NCBI GenBank assembly: GCA_016872385.1
Contig: VGZV01000013.1
Location: forward strand, 1-57,326
Direction of reading: 5' to 3'
Source: SAR202 cluster bacterium
GTDB taxonomy: Bacteria; Chloroflexota; Dehalococcoidia; Lucifugimonadales; UBA3495
Length of the DNA: 57,326 nucleotides
Part shown: positions 1 to 7,315 of the stretch, one piece after another
Position numbering within the stretch: position 1 is the first letter of the stretch
Layout of the letters: each line of letters begins with the position of its first letter
Position numbers and translations under genes: made by a program
The notes under the pieces: model-generated
The model's input: only the letters and a program-made list of their open reading frames with translations
Databases searched by the model: none
Told to the model about the DNA's origin: nothing

Positions 1-78
1 CTTCTCCCGGCGGCTGGCCCGCCTATACCTTTCCTGTACCGCCGTCACGTACTCTTCCACGCTGCCTCGGGTCATCAT
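1..78 (-). CDS. IS transposase, N-terminal fragment running off the window
   Basis: Read on the minus strand from ATG at 78 the frame stays open to base 1 and gives 26 residues beginning MMTRGSVEEYVTAVQERYRR. This resembles the N-terminus of integrase-like DDE transposases of environmental bacteria, which start with a short (S/R)VEEY...RY..AS..EK helix before the DNA-binding domain. A good Shine-Dalgarno (GGGGAGG, 84-90 read in reverse) lies just upstream. The catalytic part is outside the window, so the family assignment rests on a short stretch plus the repeated end sequence next to it. Confidence 0.6.
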   Translation of the reverse strand, partial: MMTRGSVEEYVTAVQERYRRASRREK

Positions 79-165
79 GTCTACCTCCCCTTCGGTAACA
101 CGCATTTTGAGGCAACGTATCCTCCTTCGGTAACTTTTATTGTGAGTCAATTCGGGGTATTGACA
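79..165 (-). mobile_element. Insertion-sequence end and transposase leader, left copy
   Basis: Bases 116-153 match 57289-57326 in inverted orientation at 37 of 38 positions; a TGTCAA hexamer sits six bases beyond the match at both places (160-165 and 57277-57282). Inside the leader a GTTACCGAAGG-type motif occurs twice as a direct repeat (87-99 and 121-134, minus-strand sense), as expected for transposase binding sites near an IS end. The exact IS boundary is inferred. Confidence 0.6.
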
Positions 166-188
166 GCCCTTGGGGCCAGGGCTAACAT
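160..188 (+). promoter_or_regulatory. Promoter straddling the IS end
   Basis: TTGACA (160-165), 17-bp spacer, TAACAT (183-188). The -35 hexamer is a perfect consensus and is the terminal hexamer of the IS end; the -10 is 4/6. It points into the window towards the DUF1800 gene, with a long leader of about 310 bases. Confidence 0.45.
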
Positions 189-493
189 TAGGCTAATCAT
201 TCCAAGTTAAGAATCGGAACAGAGTAGAAAGTGTCACGGTTCTGGCTTGGAATGGTCGGTTTCATTCTTGCCCTATGGTGGCAACGCCCCTTCCCAGGCC
301 GGATTCTGGCTAACAACGATATCCAAATGCGGCAGATTATTACGCTCATGCTCCTGGAAAAGGGCGGGCTAGTCTGCCCAGGGCTGTTGGCCCGGACAGC
401 GCCTGGAAAAGGGTTTTCATGGGGGTTGGGTTCAGCCCTGTAGATACACCCCCTAGATTTCAGGGGTCACATTGCCCCAAGTGAACTAATTTT
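189..493. other. Intergenic leader without a convincing gene
   Basis: About 300 bases between the IS-end promoter and the Shine-Dalgarno of the DUF1800 gene. A 70-codon GTG frame (231-443) is present but has no ribosome-binding site, no recognisable domain and unremarkable composition, so I do not call it. No terminator or riboswitch fold was recognised. Confidence 0.4.
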
Positions 494-508
494 GGAGGGA
501 GGACAGAT

Positions 509-1915
509 ATGGCAAACCAGGACATCGCTTTAATGGCCCACCTGATGCGCCGCGCTGGCTTTGGTGCGACGTATGAAGAGTTGCAGGCCCGGGCGGCCAA
601 GGGTTACGAGGCCACCGTGGAAGAGCTGCTCCACCCCGAAGAGCAGCCATCCATCCAGATGGACCTGCTGGAGCGGTATTTCATAGACTGGAAGGAAATG
701 AACAACATCGAGACCAACCAGACCTACTGGACGTACCGCATGGTCAACACCAAGCGCCCCCTGGAAGAGAAGATGGCGCTGTTCTGGCACAGCATCCTGG
801 TGGTGGGCAACTCCAAGTGCGAGCACGGCCGCCAGGTTCGGACGCAGCTGGAGCGGTTCCGGAGCCAGGGGCTAGGCAGCTTCAAGGACACCTTGTTGAG
901 CCTGGCCTCGGACCCGGCCATGATCTTCTATCTGGACAACCAGATGAGCCACAAGAACGCCATCAACGAGAACTGGGGCCGGGAGCTTCTGGAGCTCTTC
1001 TCCCTGGGCGTGGGCATGGATGGCAAGCCCAACTACAGCGAAGATGATGTAAAGGTGGCCGCCCGGGCCTTCACCGGCTGGACCATTGGCAACTCCATCC
1101 CCCGCTACCCCTATGGCCGCTACCTGAACAACTTCTTCTACAACCCCAACGACCACGACGACAGCGAAAAGACCTTCCTGGGCGAGACTGGCCGCTGGAA
1201 CGGCGAGGATGTCATTGACATCATCTGCAAGCAGCCCTCCGCCGCCCGGTTCGTCGCCCGCCACCTGTACAACTTCTTCGTCGCCGACGAGCCGCAGGTG
1301 CCCCAGTGGCAGCGGACCCCGCCCAAGGACATGGCCCTCATCAAGCAGATGGAGAAGGCCTACTTCGACTCCAACTACGAAATCCGCTCCATGCTGCGGG
1401 TGCTGTTCAACTCCGACTCCTTCAAGAACGCCCGCTTCGCCCGGGTCAAGAGCCCCGCGGAAGTGGTGGCCAGCACCCTGAAGCTGGTAGGCGGCTGGGA
1501 ATCTCCCAAGCCCGGCCTCCAGGTCATTGCCAATGAAATCCGCTACATGGGCCAGGACCTGCTCAACCCGCCCACCGTGGAGGGCTGGCACACCGGCGCC
1601 GAGTGGATTGACAGCGGCACCCTGGTGGAGCGCATCAACTTCTGCGCCGACCAGATGGGCGACACCAGCAAGCCCGGCGTGCAGGCCATCATCAAGCGCC
1701 TGGCCGCCCAGGGCAAGAGCCTTACCCCCAACCAGTTGGTGGACGGCTGCTTGGAGTCTCTGGGCCACTACCAGCTGCCCCAGGAGACCCGCAAGCACCT
1801 GGTGGAGCACATCACCAAGGGCGGCCCCGTGAACACCAGCAGCAAGGACTTTGGCGACCGCGTAGCCCAGGTCCTGCAGCTTATCGTCTCCACCCAGGAG
1901 TACCAGTTCGCCTAA
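509..1915 (+). CDS. DUF1800 family protein
   Basis: 468 aa, normal family length. The start MANQDIALMAHLMRRAGFG and the following blocks (EEKMALFWHSILVVGNSK, NENWGRELLELFSLGVG, AARAFTGWTIGN, LLNPPTVEGW) are typical of DUF1800, whose members are almost always encoded beside a DUF1501 protein, as here. Biochemical function is unknown; the pair is often predicted to be exported, but no signal peptide is visible here. A strong GGAGGGAGG ribosome-binding site supports the ATG at 509. A palindrome and 78 bases separate it from the DUF1501 gene, so both are probably co-transcribed. Confidence 0.93.
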   Translation: MANQDIALMAHLMRRAGFGATYEELQARAAKGYEATVEELLHPEEQPSIQMDLLERYFIDWKEMNNIETNQTYWTYRMVNTKRPLEEKMALFWHSILVVGNSKCEHGRQVRTQLERFRSQGLGSFKDTLLSLASDPAMIFYLDNQMSHKNAINENWGRELLELFSLGVGMDGKPNYSEDDVKVAARAFTGWTIGNSIPRYPYGRYLNNFFYNPNDHDDSEKTFLGETGRWNGEDVIDIICKQPSAARFVARHLYNFFVADEPQVPQWQRTPPKDMALIKQMEKAYFDSNYEIRSMLRVLFNSDSFKNARFARVKSPAEVVASTLKLVGGWESPKPGLQVIANEIRYMGQDLLNPPTVEGWHTGAEWIDSGTLVERINFCADQMGDTSKPGVQAIIKRLAAQGKSLTPNQLVDGCLESLGHYQLPQETRKHLVEHITKGGPVNTSSKDFGDRVAQVLQLIVSTQEYQFA

Positions 1916-1925
1916 GGACGTTACC

Positions 1926-1958
1926 GCAGGGGCGCCCGGTAAGTCGGGGCGCCCCTGC
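1926..1958. repeat. REP-like palindrome (GCAGGGGCG...CGCCCCTGC)
   Basis: A 33-base imperfect palindrome in the DUF1800-DUF1501 gap with arms GCAGGGGCGCCC and GGGCGCCCCTGC. It belongs to the GTAGGGGC/GCCCCTAC class found throughout the window but has GCAG instead of GTAG at its edge. Confidence 0.6.
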
Positions 1959-1993
1959 TACGACAGCGAAAGAACAACAAGGAGAAATCAAGC

Positions 1994-3130
1994 ATGACTT
2001 CCACCAAGAAAGACCCGGTGCTGGTAGTCCTCCAGCTTTCCGGGGGCAACGATGCTCTGAACACTATCGTTCCCTACGCCGATCCTCTGTACAATGACAA
2101 CCGGCCTATCGTCCGAATCCCCACGGATTCGGTCATGCCCATCAACGACTACATCGGCTTCAACCCCAACATGGGGCCCATCAAGGAGCTGTATGACCAG
2201 GGCAAGGTAGCCATTATCCAGGGCGTGGGCTACCCCAACCCCAACCGCTCCCACTTCCGCAGCATGGACATCTGGCACACCTGTGAGCCAGACAAGCAGG
2301 GCACGGAAGGCTGGCTGGGCCGGGCCGTCAAGGCCATTGACCCTAAGGGCGAGAACGTGCTCACCTGCGTGAACTTTGGCCGCGGTCTGCCCCGCGCCCT
2401 GGTTATGCCCGGTGTGCCCATCGCATCGGTAGGCAACCTGGAGACCTACGGCGTCCTCACCGGCATGGAAGACGAGCAGCGCATGGAAGCGCTGGACCTC
2501 TTCTCCCGCATCTACTCCCCCACCATGGGCCGCGGCCCGGTGGTGGACTACCTCTCCAGCACTGGCATGGACGCCCTGAAGGGTGCGGATATCCTTAAGG
2601 AAGCCCCCCTCAAGTACTCCTCCAGCATTGAGTACGGCGGCGACTCCGTAGCCCAATACATGCGCAGCATTGCCCAGGTCATCACTGCTGACCTTGGCGT
2701 GCGCATCCTGTACACCACCGCTCCTTATAACAGCTTTGACACCCACGCCGGCGAGCTGGTCACCCACGCCAAGCTGTGGACCAACGTCTCCCAGACCGTG
2801 GCGGACTTCTATGCTGACCTGAAGGAGCACAACGCCACCGACAACGTGACCCTGCTGGTCTTCACCGAGTTTGGCCGCCGCGTCCACGACAACGGCTCCG
2901 GCTCCGACCACGGTTCCGGCGGCATCGCCTTCGTCGTTGGCGACAACGTAGTGGGCGGCCTGCACGGCGAATACCCGTCCCTGGCAGCGGACAAACTGCT
3001 GGAGGGCGACCTTCAGTTCAATAACGACTTCCGCGGCCTCTATTCCACCCTCGTGGAGGACTGGATGGGGCTGGATGCCAAGCCTGTCGTAGGCGGCAGC
3101 TTCGAGAAGATTAGCTACATCAAGAAGTAG
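1994..3130 (+). CDS. DUF1501 family protein
   Basis: 378 aa. DUF1501 proteins have an alkaline-phosphatase/sulfatase-like fold; the substrate is unknown. Family marks visible: VLQLSGGNDALNTIVPY near the N-terminus, NRSHFRSMDIWHT around residue 85, NSFDTHAGELVTHAKLW and VFTEFGRRVHDNGSGSDHG in the C-terminal half, which carry the Asp/His residues that would bind metal. Most relatives have a Tat signal; this one starts directly at the domain, so it may be cytoplasmic or use a partner for export. AAGGAGAAATCAAGC precedes the ATG. Confidence 0.92.
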   Translation: MTSTKKDPVLVVLQLSGGNDALNTIVPYADPLYNDNRPIVRIPTDSVMPINDYIGFNPNMGPIKELYDQGKVAIIQGVGYPNPNRSHFRSMDIWHTCEPDKQGTEGWLGRAVKAIDPKGENVLTCVNFGRGLPRALVMPGVPIASVGNLETYGVLTGMEDEQRMEALDLFSRIYSPTMGRGPVVDYLSSTGMDALKGADILKEAPLKYSSSIEYGGDSVAQYMRSIAQVITADLGVRILYTTAPYNSFDTHAGELVTHAKLWTNVSQTVADFYADLKEHNATDNVTLLVFTEFGRRVHDNGSGSDHGSGGIAFVVGDNVVGGLHGEYPSLAADKLLEGDLQFNNDFRGLYSTLVEDWMGLDAKPVVGGSFEKISYIKK

Positions 3131-3246
3131 GCATGGCATATAGTGGAAGCGCATCCCGGCGCCGGCCGGGACGCCTCTACTGGCCATCCCAACCCTGGCG
3201 CAGGGGATCAACCCCCCTGCACAACAAAATCGAGGTGAGGTTAAAG

Positions 3247-4278
3247 ATGGTCGCACAAGTAATGGGGACCACTTTCCGATACAGCCACACCATTGGCCGT
3301 GGCGAGCAGCGGGGCCCCGGGTTCCGCACCCCCGTGTCTATGGTTATGACCAAGGACGACGTGATGTACGTGGTAAGCCGGGCCAGCGAGTACCGGCCCG
3401 ATTCCATGCGCATCACCATGCTGACTCCCGATGAAGAGTACATCGGCGAGTTTGCCAATGGCGGCGAGGTCGCCGGCATTGCCGACGAGACCGCCAGCTC
3501 CATGACCTGGCCCGCCGGGTGCGCCCTGGACAAGGCCGGCAACCTGTATGTGGCCGACGAATGGCGCAACCAGATTGTCATGTTCACCAAGGATGGTGAG
3601 GTAATTGGGCGCTGGGGCGAGACCGGCAGCGGCGACGGCCAGCTGGATGGTCCCAACGGCGTGACCTTTGACGCCGATGACAACTTGCTGGTAGTGGATG
3701 GCCGGAACCACCGGGTCCAGAAGTTCACCAAGGCCGGCAAGTTCATCTCCAAGTTTGGCGCCCAGGGCGCCCGCAACGGCCAGTTCAACTTCCCCTGGGG
3801 CATTACCGTGGACAAGGAAGGCAATATCTTCGTCGCCGACTGGCGCAACGACCGGATCCAGAAGTTCAGCAAGGACGGCAAGTTCTTGATGAAGGTTGGG
3901 AACTCCGGCGCCAAGGACGGGCAGCTCAACCGCCCCACCAGCGTGGCCGTGGACGAAGAAGGCTTCATCTACGTCACCGACTGGGGCAATGACCGCCTCC
4001 AGGTCTTTGATTCCACCGGGCGCTTTGTTGCCAAGATGACTGGCGATGGCGGCATCTCCAAGTGGGGCAAGGAAAAGCTGGACGCCAACGCGGACATGTG
4101 GAATGAGCGGGAAATCGCCCAGGGTCTGGAGGAGGAGAAGAACTTCTGGGCTCCCATCTGCGTCAAGGTAGACGGGCAGGGCCGCATCTTTGTGGTGGAG
4201 TCCGCCCGGCAGCGCATCCAGGTCTACAAGAAGATTTCCCCCTTCTTCGTAGGCAAGTTCGACAACGGCCGGCTCTAA
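3247..4278 (+). CDS. NHL-repeat beta-propeller protein
   Basis: 343 aa from the ATG at 3247, chosen because GAGGTGAGG (3232-3240) sits just upstream and because an in-frame upstream extension translates repetitive intergenic DNA. At least five NHL blades are clear from the motif D..GN(L/I)(Y/F)VADW.N.RIQ.F, for example at about residues 93-115, 140-162, 190-215 and 240-262, with G..G..DGQ(L/F)N.P at the blade joints. NHL propellers are protein- or ligand-binding scaffolds; some are peptidylamidoglycolate-lyase-like. No signal peptide is seen. It follows the DUF1800/DUF1501 pair on the same strand, and a functional link is plausible but unproven. Confidence 0.85.
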   Translation: MVAQVMGTTFRYSHTIGRGEQRGPGFRTPVSMVMTKDDVMYVVSRASEYRPDSMRITMLTPDEEYIGEFANGGEVAGIADETASSMTWPAGCALDKAGNLYVADEWRNQIVMFTKDGEVIGRWGETGSGDGQLDGPNGVTFDADDNLLVVDGRNHRVQKFTKAGKFISKFGAQGARNGQFNFPWGITVDKEGNIFVADWRNDRIQKFSKDGKFLMKVGNSGAKDGQLNRPTSVAVDEEGFIYVTDWGNDRLQVFDSTGRFVAKMTGDGGISKWGKEKLDANADMWNEREIAQGLEEEKNFWAPICVKVDGQGRIFVVESARQRIQVYKKISPFFVGKFDNGRL

Positions 4279-4301
4279 AAGCCAGGTCCGTCGCAAAGTT
4301 G

Positions 4302-4355
4302 ACAGGGCCGCCCTTGGTACTTCGGGCGAAGGACTGGTTTCCGGGGCGGCCCTGT
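4302..4355 (+). terminator. Stem-loop after the NHL gene, possible terminator
   Basis: ACAGGGCCGCCC (4302-4313) pairs perfectly with GGGCGGCCCTGT (4344-4355) around a 30-base loop, followed only by ATTAAT. Position suits termination before the regulator gene, but the weak T-tract makes Rho-independent action uncertain; it may be another repeat. Confidence 0.4.
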
Positions 4356-4381
4356 ATTAATCCAGACATAGGAGCAACCCA

Positions 4382-4846
4382 GTGACTACCCAGCAAGAGC
4401 TGGTCTCCCGGCTAAGGCCCCTGGGGATGCGTTTGACTCCCCAGCGCCTGGCCATCGCCGAGGTGGTGGTCAACTCCGGAGACCATCCATCGGTCAAAGA
4501 AATCTATGAGCGGGTGAAGGAATTCTTCCCCTATGTAACCCTGGCCACCGTCTATTCCACCCTGGCGGTGCTGGAGCAGGCTGGCATTGTGCGGGAGTTA
4601 CCCTTTCCTAAACAGTCCCGCTATGATGCTAACTTGACGCCCCACGCCAACCTGGTTTGCCTGGGCTGCGGCTGCGTGGTAGATGCAGAAGTAGGCCAGG
4701 AAACCGTGACGGAACTGCGGCGGCTGGTGGAGCAAGGCACCAGCTTTCAGGTATCATCTCAACGGGTGGACTTCTACGGCTGGTGCGCCGGATGCGCCCA
4801 CGCCCGGCAGCGGGCTGCCGCTGTGGAGGCCAAACCGGCCCGCTAA
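4382..4846 (+). CDS. Fur/PerR-family metalloregulator
   Basis: 154 aa, starting at GTG 4382 with AGGAG 11 bases upstream. Residues 1-80 form the winged helix (MRLTPQRLAIAEVV, recognition helix in VTLATVYSTLAVLEQAG). The dimerisation half carries two Cys pairs for structural zinc, CLGC at about 93-96 and CAGC at about 133-136, and RYDANLTPHANLVC. The YD before the HAN motif recalls the PerR sensing site rather than classical Fur, although the HxH pair is HAN here. Likely a peroxide- or metal-responsive repressor; Ni-SOD, ferritin-VIT1 and thioredoxin reductase elsewhere in the window are plausible targets, but I saw no Fur/Per box to prove it. Confidence 0.88.
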   Translation: MTTQQELVSRLRPLGMRLTPQRLAIAEVVVNSGDHPSVKEIYERVKEFFPYVTLATVYSTLAVLEQAGIVRELPFPKQSRYDANLTPHANLVCLGCGCVVDAEVGQETVTELRRLVEQGTSFQVSSQRVDFYGWCAGCAHARQRAAAVEAKPAR

Positions 4847-4891
4847 CTAACCACGGCCCCTGCTTGGGGCGCGCATCTCTGGAAACGCAAG

Positions 4892-4918
4892 GCCCCCTCT
4901 CAAGTGGAGGGGGCTTTT
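4892..4918 (+). terminator. Rho-independent terminator after the Fur/PerR gene
   Basis: GCCCCCTC (4892-4899), seven-base loop, GAGGGGGC (4907-4914), then TTTT. A compact GC stem with a T run 45 bases after the stop codon. Confidence 0.75.
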
Positions 4919-4945
4919 GTATAAAACTGGTGGAGCGATGAGCGC

Positions 4946-5220
4946 CTATCTTCGTCGCCAAGAAGCTACACCGTACCCTCCTCCAAATCCTCCTGCTAGA
5001 GCGGCGAAAATCTTGATTAATTCAAACAGCAAATCGTTCAGTCCTTTAAACGCCAAGAGTGCTCCGAAGGCAGCAAGAATTAACATAAAAACCACGAGAA
5101 CTAGAGCTATGATGATGCGGGAGTGCTTCCTATCTGAATAATCATGGTCAAGCTCGCGGCTCGAAAGCCGAATAATGTCGCTAATATGTTGTAATGAATC
5201 CTTTAGAGCGTTTGTGGAAA
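4946..5220 (-). pseudogene. Remnant of a small membrane protein, 5' end replaced by a repeat
   Basis: The minus strand from about 5220 to the TAG at 4946 encodes about 90 residues with a sensible design: an amphipathic start (LKDSLQHISDIIRLSSRE), a charged patch (DHDYSDRKHSR), one long membrane helix (IIIALVLVVFMLILAAFGAL), then a Gly-rich second hydrophobic segment ending WRRR. No ATG, GTG or TTG exists in frame before the membrane helix; upstream the frame runs into the palindromic repeat at 5221-5305 and then a stop. Base composition is lower in GC than its surroundings. I read it as a gene whose start was lost when the repeat inserted. The family is not recognised. Confidence 0.5.
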
Positions 5221-5305
5221 TGTCATTCCGAGCGGAGGGAGGAATCTGGGGTGGTTGGGGTGCCCCCTCTCCAGATGCTTCGTCGCTCCACTCCTCAGCA
5301 TGACA
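5221..5305. repeat. Dispersed repeat with TGTCAT...ATGACA ends
   Basis: Starts TGTCATTCCGAGCGGAGGGA and ends CTCCTCAGCATGACA: an 85-base imperfect inverted repeat of the class whose core reads GAATCT near one arm. A related copy lies at 52115-52250. The following 180 bases, up to 5486, hold no gene I can support. Confidence 0.6.
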
Positions 5306-5486
5306 GCTAAACCTTGTGCGGCATTATCCCACGCTCTTAATCCCTCCCGCCCAGGCCCCAACAAAAACTGGTGACAGCCTTGGCATCTTCTGGGTGTTCA
5401 CCCCCGTTGACGCTGACCTGTAGCTATGATAGCCTCTATGAAGGCCAAAAACGGCGCACAGATTTTGATAGATTTCCATAGAATTT

Positions 5487-6122
5487 ATGGTGGACCTTCA
5501 GGTGCAAAATGACGCCCAGTGGCTCTCCTTGCAGGAGGCGTGCCGCCTGCTGGAGGTAAACCAGACCACCTTGCGCCAGTGGGCTGACCAGGGCCACCTG
5601 CGGGTCTATCGCACGCCCGGCGGCCACCGCCGCTTTTTGCGGGACGACGTGCTGGCGTTGACTCAAAAGGCGGTGGTTTCACCCGAAGCAGACAGCCGGG
5701 AAAAGGTGGAGGGTTCCGCCCTGCGCCGCATCCGTCGCGGCCTGCACCATCAGGACGTCACCAGCCAGCCCTGGTACCAGAGCATTGAGGAAGAAGGGCG
5801 GGTGCGGATGCGGCTCTTTGGCCGCCGCCTGCTCTCCCTGCTGGTCCAAGAATCGCCGCAGCGTCGGCAGCGGCAGGAGGCTCTAGCCGAGTCCCATCTG
5901 CTGGGCCAGGAATACGGCACCGAGATGGCGGACCGCGGGGTGTCCCTTAAAGACACCATCGAGGCTTTTATCTTTTTTCGCACCATGGTGCTGGATTCGG
6001 CAGACCCCCGCGTCTGGGGCCAGATACTGGAACTGGCCGACCGGGTGCTGGTGGGACTGGTGGAAGGCTACCAGCGCCGCCAGGCTCGCACTATCCCCAG
6101 CCATTCCGCAGGAGGCAATTAG
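5487..6122 (+). CDS. HTH regulator with MerR/excisionase-type N-terminus and RsbRD-like C-terminus
   Basis: 211 aa. Residues 10-62 are a MerR/BldC-type winged helix (LSLQEACRLLEVNQTTLRQW, then YRTPGGHRRF). Residues about 85-205 are helical and resemble the RsbR/RsbRD N-terminal domain (RMRLFGRRLLSLLVQESP, LGQEYGTEMADRGVSLKDTI, EAFIFFRTMVLD), a family with a globin-like fold. It ends nine bases before the siroheme decarboxylase gene, so it heads the tetrapyrrole operon and is the obvious candidate for its regulator. No clear Shine-Dalgarno precedes ATG 5487; GTG 5490 is an alternative. The ligand is unknown; sensing a tetrapyrrole through the globin-like domain is my speculation. Confidence 0.75.
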   Translation: MVDLQVQNDAQWLSLQEACRLLEVNQTTLRQWADQGHLRVYRTPGGHRRFLRDDVLALTQKAVVSPEADSREKVEGSALRRIRRGLHHQDVTSQPWYQSIEEEGRVRMRLFGRRLLSLLVQESPQRRQRQEALAESHLLGQEYGTEMADRGVSLKDTIEAFIFFRTMVLDSADPRVWGQILELADRVLVGLVEGYQRRQARTIPSHSAGGN

Positions 6123-6130
6123 CGCATCCC

Positions 6131-7183
6131 ATGGACCTGATTGACCGCAAACTCCTTAACTTGATTCAAAGCCGGTTTCCCCTGGTTGACCAGCCATTCC
6201 ACTCGCTGGGCCGGGAACTGGAAATTAACGAGGCGGAAGTCCTCAGCCGCTTGGAAGAACTGAAGCGCCAGAACGTGGTGCGGCAAATTAGCGCCATCTT
6301 TGACACCCGCCGCCTGGGCTACAAGACCACCCTGGTGGCCATGGCCTACGCCCCAGACAAGCTGCATCAGGGCGCGCTGGTCATCAACCGGCACCCCGGC
6401 GTCAGCCACAACTACGCTAGGGAAGGGTCGTACTACAACCTGTGGTTCACCCTGGCGGTGGCCCCGGATGAAGACCTGGCCAGCACCGTGACCCGCATGG
6501 CCCAAGAAACCCAGGCCCAGAGCTGCCGGTTGATGCCCACCCTGCGGTTCTTCAAAATCGGCGTCAATTTTGACATGGTCAAGCAAAAGAGCGATGCCTA
6601 CAACTTCCGCCCTGACGACGAAGGCGAGGGCATTGGCGAAGACTGGAACAAGGCAGTGCCGGTTTCTGAAGCGGACAAGGCGGCCATCCGCGAGTTGCAG
6701 GAAGACCTGCCGCTGATTCCCCGTCCCTTTGACGGCATGGCCCAGCGGCTGGGCATAAGCGCCGCCCAGCTTTTTGAGCTGGCCCAGCAGTTCCAGGAGC
6801 GCAAGATTATGCGCCGCTTCAGCGCGGTGCTGCACCACCGGCGCTCCGGCTTCCGCGCCAACGCCATGATTGTCTGGAAAGTCCCGGCGGACCGTTCCCA
6901 GGAAGTGGGTCTGAAAATGGCCCAGCACCCGGCAGTTACCCACTGCTATGAGCGGCCTACCTTCCCGGACTGGCCCTATACCCACTTCACCATGGTCCAT
7001 GCCACCTCGCCCGAGGGCTGTGAGGAAGTGGCCCAGCAGATTGGCGAGGCCACCGGCATTTCCGACCGGCTGCTGCTCTACAGCACCAGGGAGTATAAAA
7101 AGACCCGGGTGCGCTACTTTGTTCAGGACGATGACCAGTCCCCAGTGGAAGTGGAAGCAGTTGCCGCGGTGGGAGATGGGTAA
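6131..7183 (+). CDS. ahbAB: Siroheme decarboxylase, AhbA-AhbB fusion
   Basis: 350 aa made of two AsnC/Lrp-like halves, about 1-165 and 180-340. Each half has a winged-helix segment (LLNLIQSRFPLVDQPFHSLG; LPLIPRPFDGMAQRLGI) and a ferredoxin-like AsnC core. The motifs HPGVSHNYARE...YNLWFT in the first half and HPAVTHCYERPTFPDWPYTHF in the second are those of AhbA/AhbB and NirD/L/G/H, which remove two acetate carboxyl groups from siroheme to give 12,18-didecarboxysiroheme. In most organisms these are two separate proteins; here one polypeptide carries both. Its position before a siroheme synthase gene and hem genes supports this role over amino-acid regulation. An AGGAGG lies 14 bases before the ATG, inside the previous gene. 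Confidence 0.85.
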   Translation: MDLIDRKLLNLIQSRFPLVDQPFHSLGRELEINEAEVLSRLEELKRQNVVRQISAIFDTRRLGYKTTLVAMAYAPDKLHQGALVINRHPGVSHNYAREGSYYNLWFTLAVAPDEDLASTVTRMAQETQAQSCRLMPTLRFFKIGVNFDMVKQKSDAYNFRPDDEGEGIGEDWNKAVPVSEADKAAIRELQEDLPLIPRPFDGMAQRLGISAAQLFELAQQFQERKIMRRFSAVLHHRRSGFRANAMIVWKVPADRSQEVGLKMAQHPAVTHCYERPTFPDWPYTHFTMVHATSPEGCEEVAQQIGEATGISDRLLLYSTREYKKTRVRYFVQDDDQSPVEVEAVAAVGDG

Positions 7184-7315
7184 TCCCGCCTGACCTCCCG
7201 TTGGCAATATGAGGGAACAGACTTTCTGCCCCGTAGAGAAGGAAGCAAGATGGGGCGCAGCCCCATATGCCCTTTGGCAAGATAAGATTCACATTCACTT
7301 CATAGAGGACTGATA

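Noticed and set aside
231..443. 70-codon frame between the IS end and DUF1800
   Set aside because: GTG start without a ribosome-binding site, no recognisable domain, and no composition typical of the neighbouring genes.
872..1810. Long antisense frame opposite DUF1800, and similar long antisense frames opposite hemA, cobA-hemD, hemL, tldD and purA
   Set aside because: They mirror the codon structure of well-identified genes; in GC-rich DNA such open antisense frames are expected. Their translations are low-complexity Gly/Ala/Val/His-rich sequence.
4917..5141. Plus-strand 74-codon frame after the Fur/PerR gene
   Set aside because: It begins inside a terminator and is antisense to the better-structured membrane-protein remnant; Ser/Lys/Arg-rich without domain.
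5401..5440. TTGACG...TATGAT as a promoter for the tetrapyrrole operon
   Set aside because: The hexamers are only 12 bp apart, too close for sigma-70; TATGAT alone is not enough.
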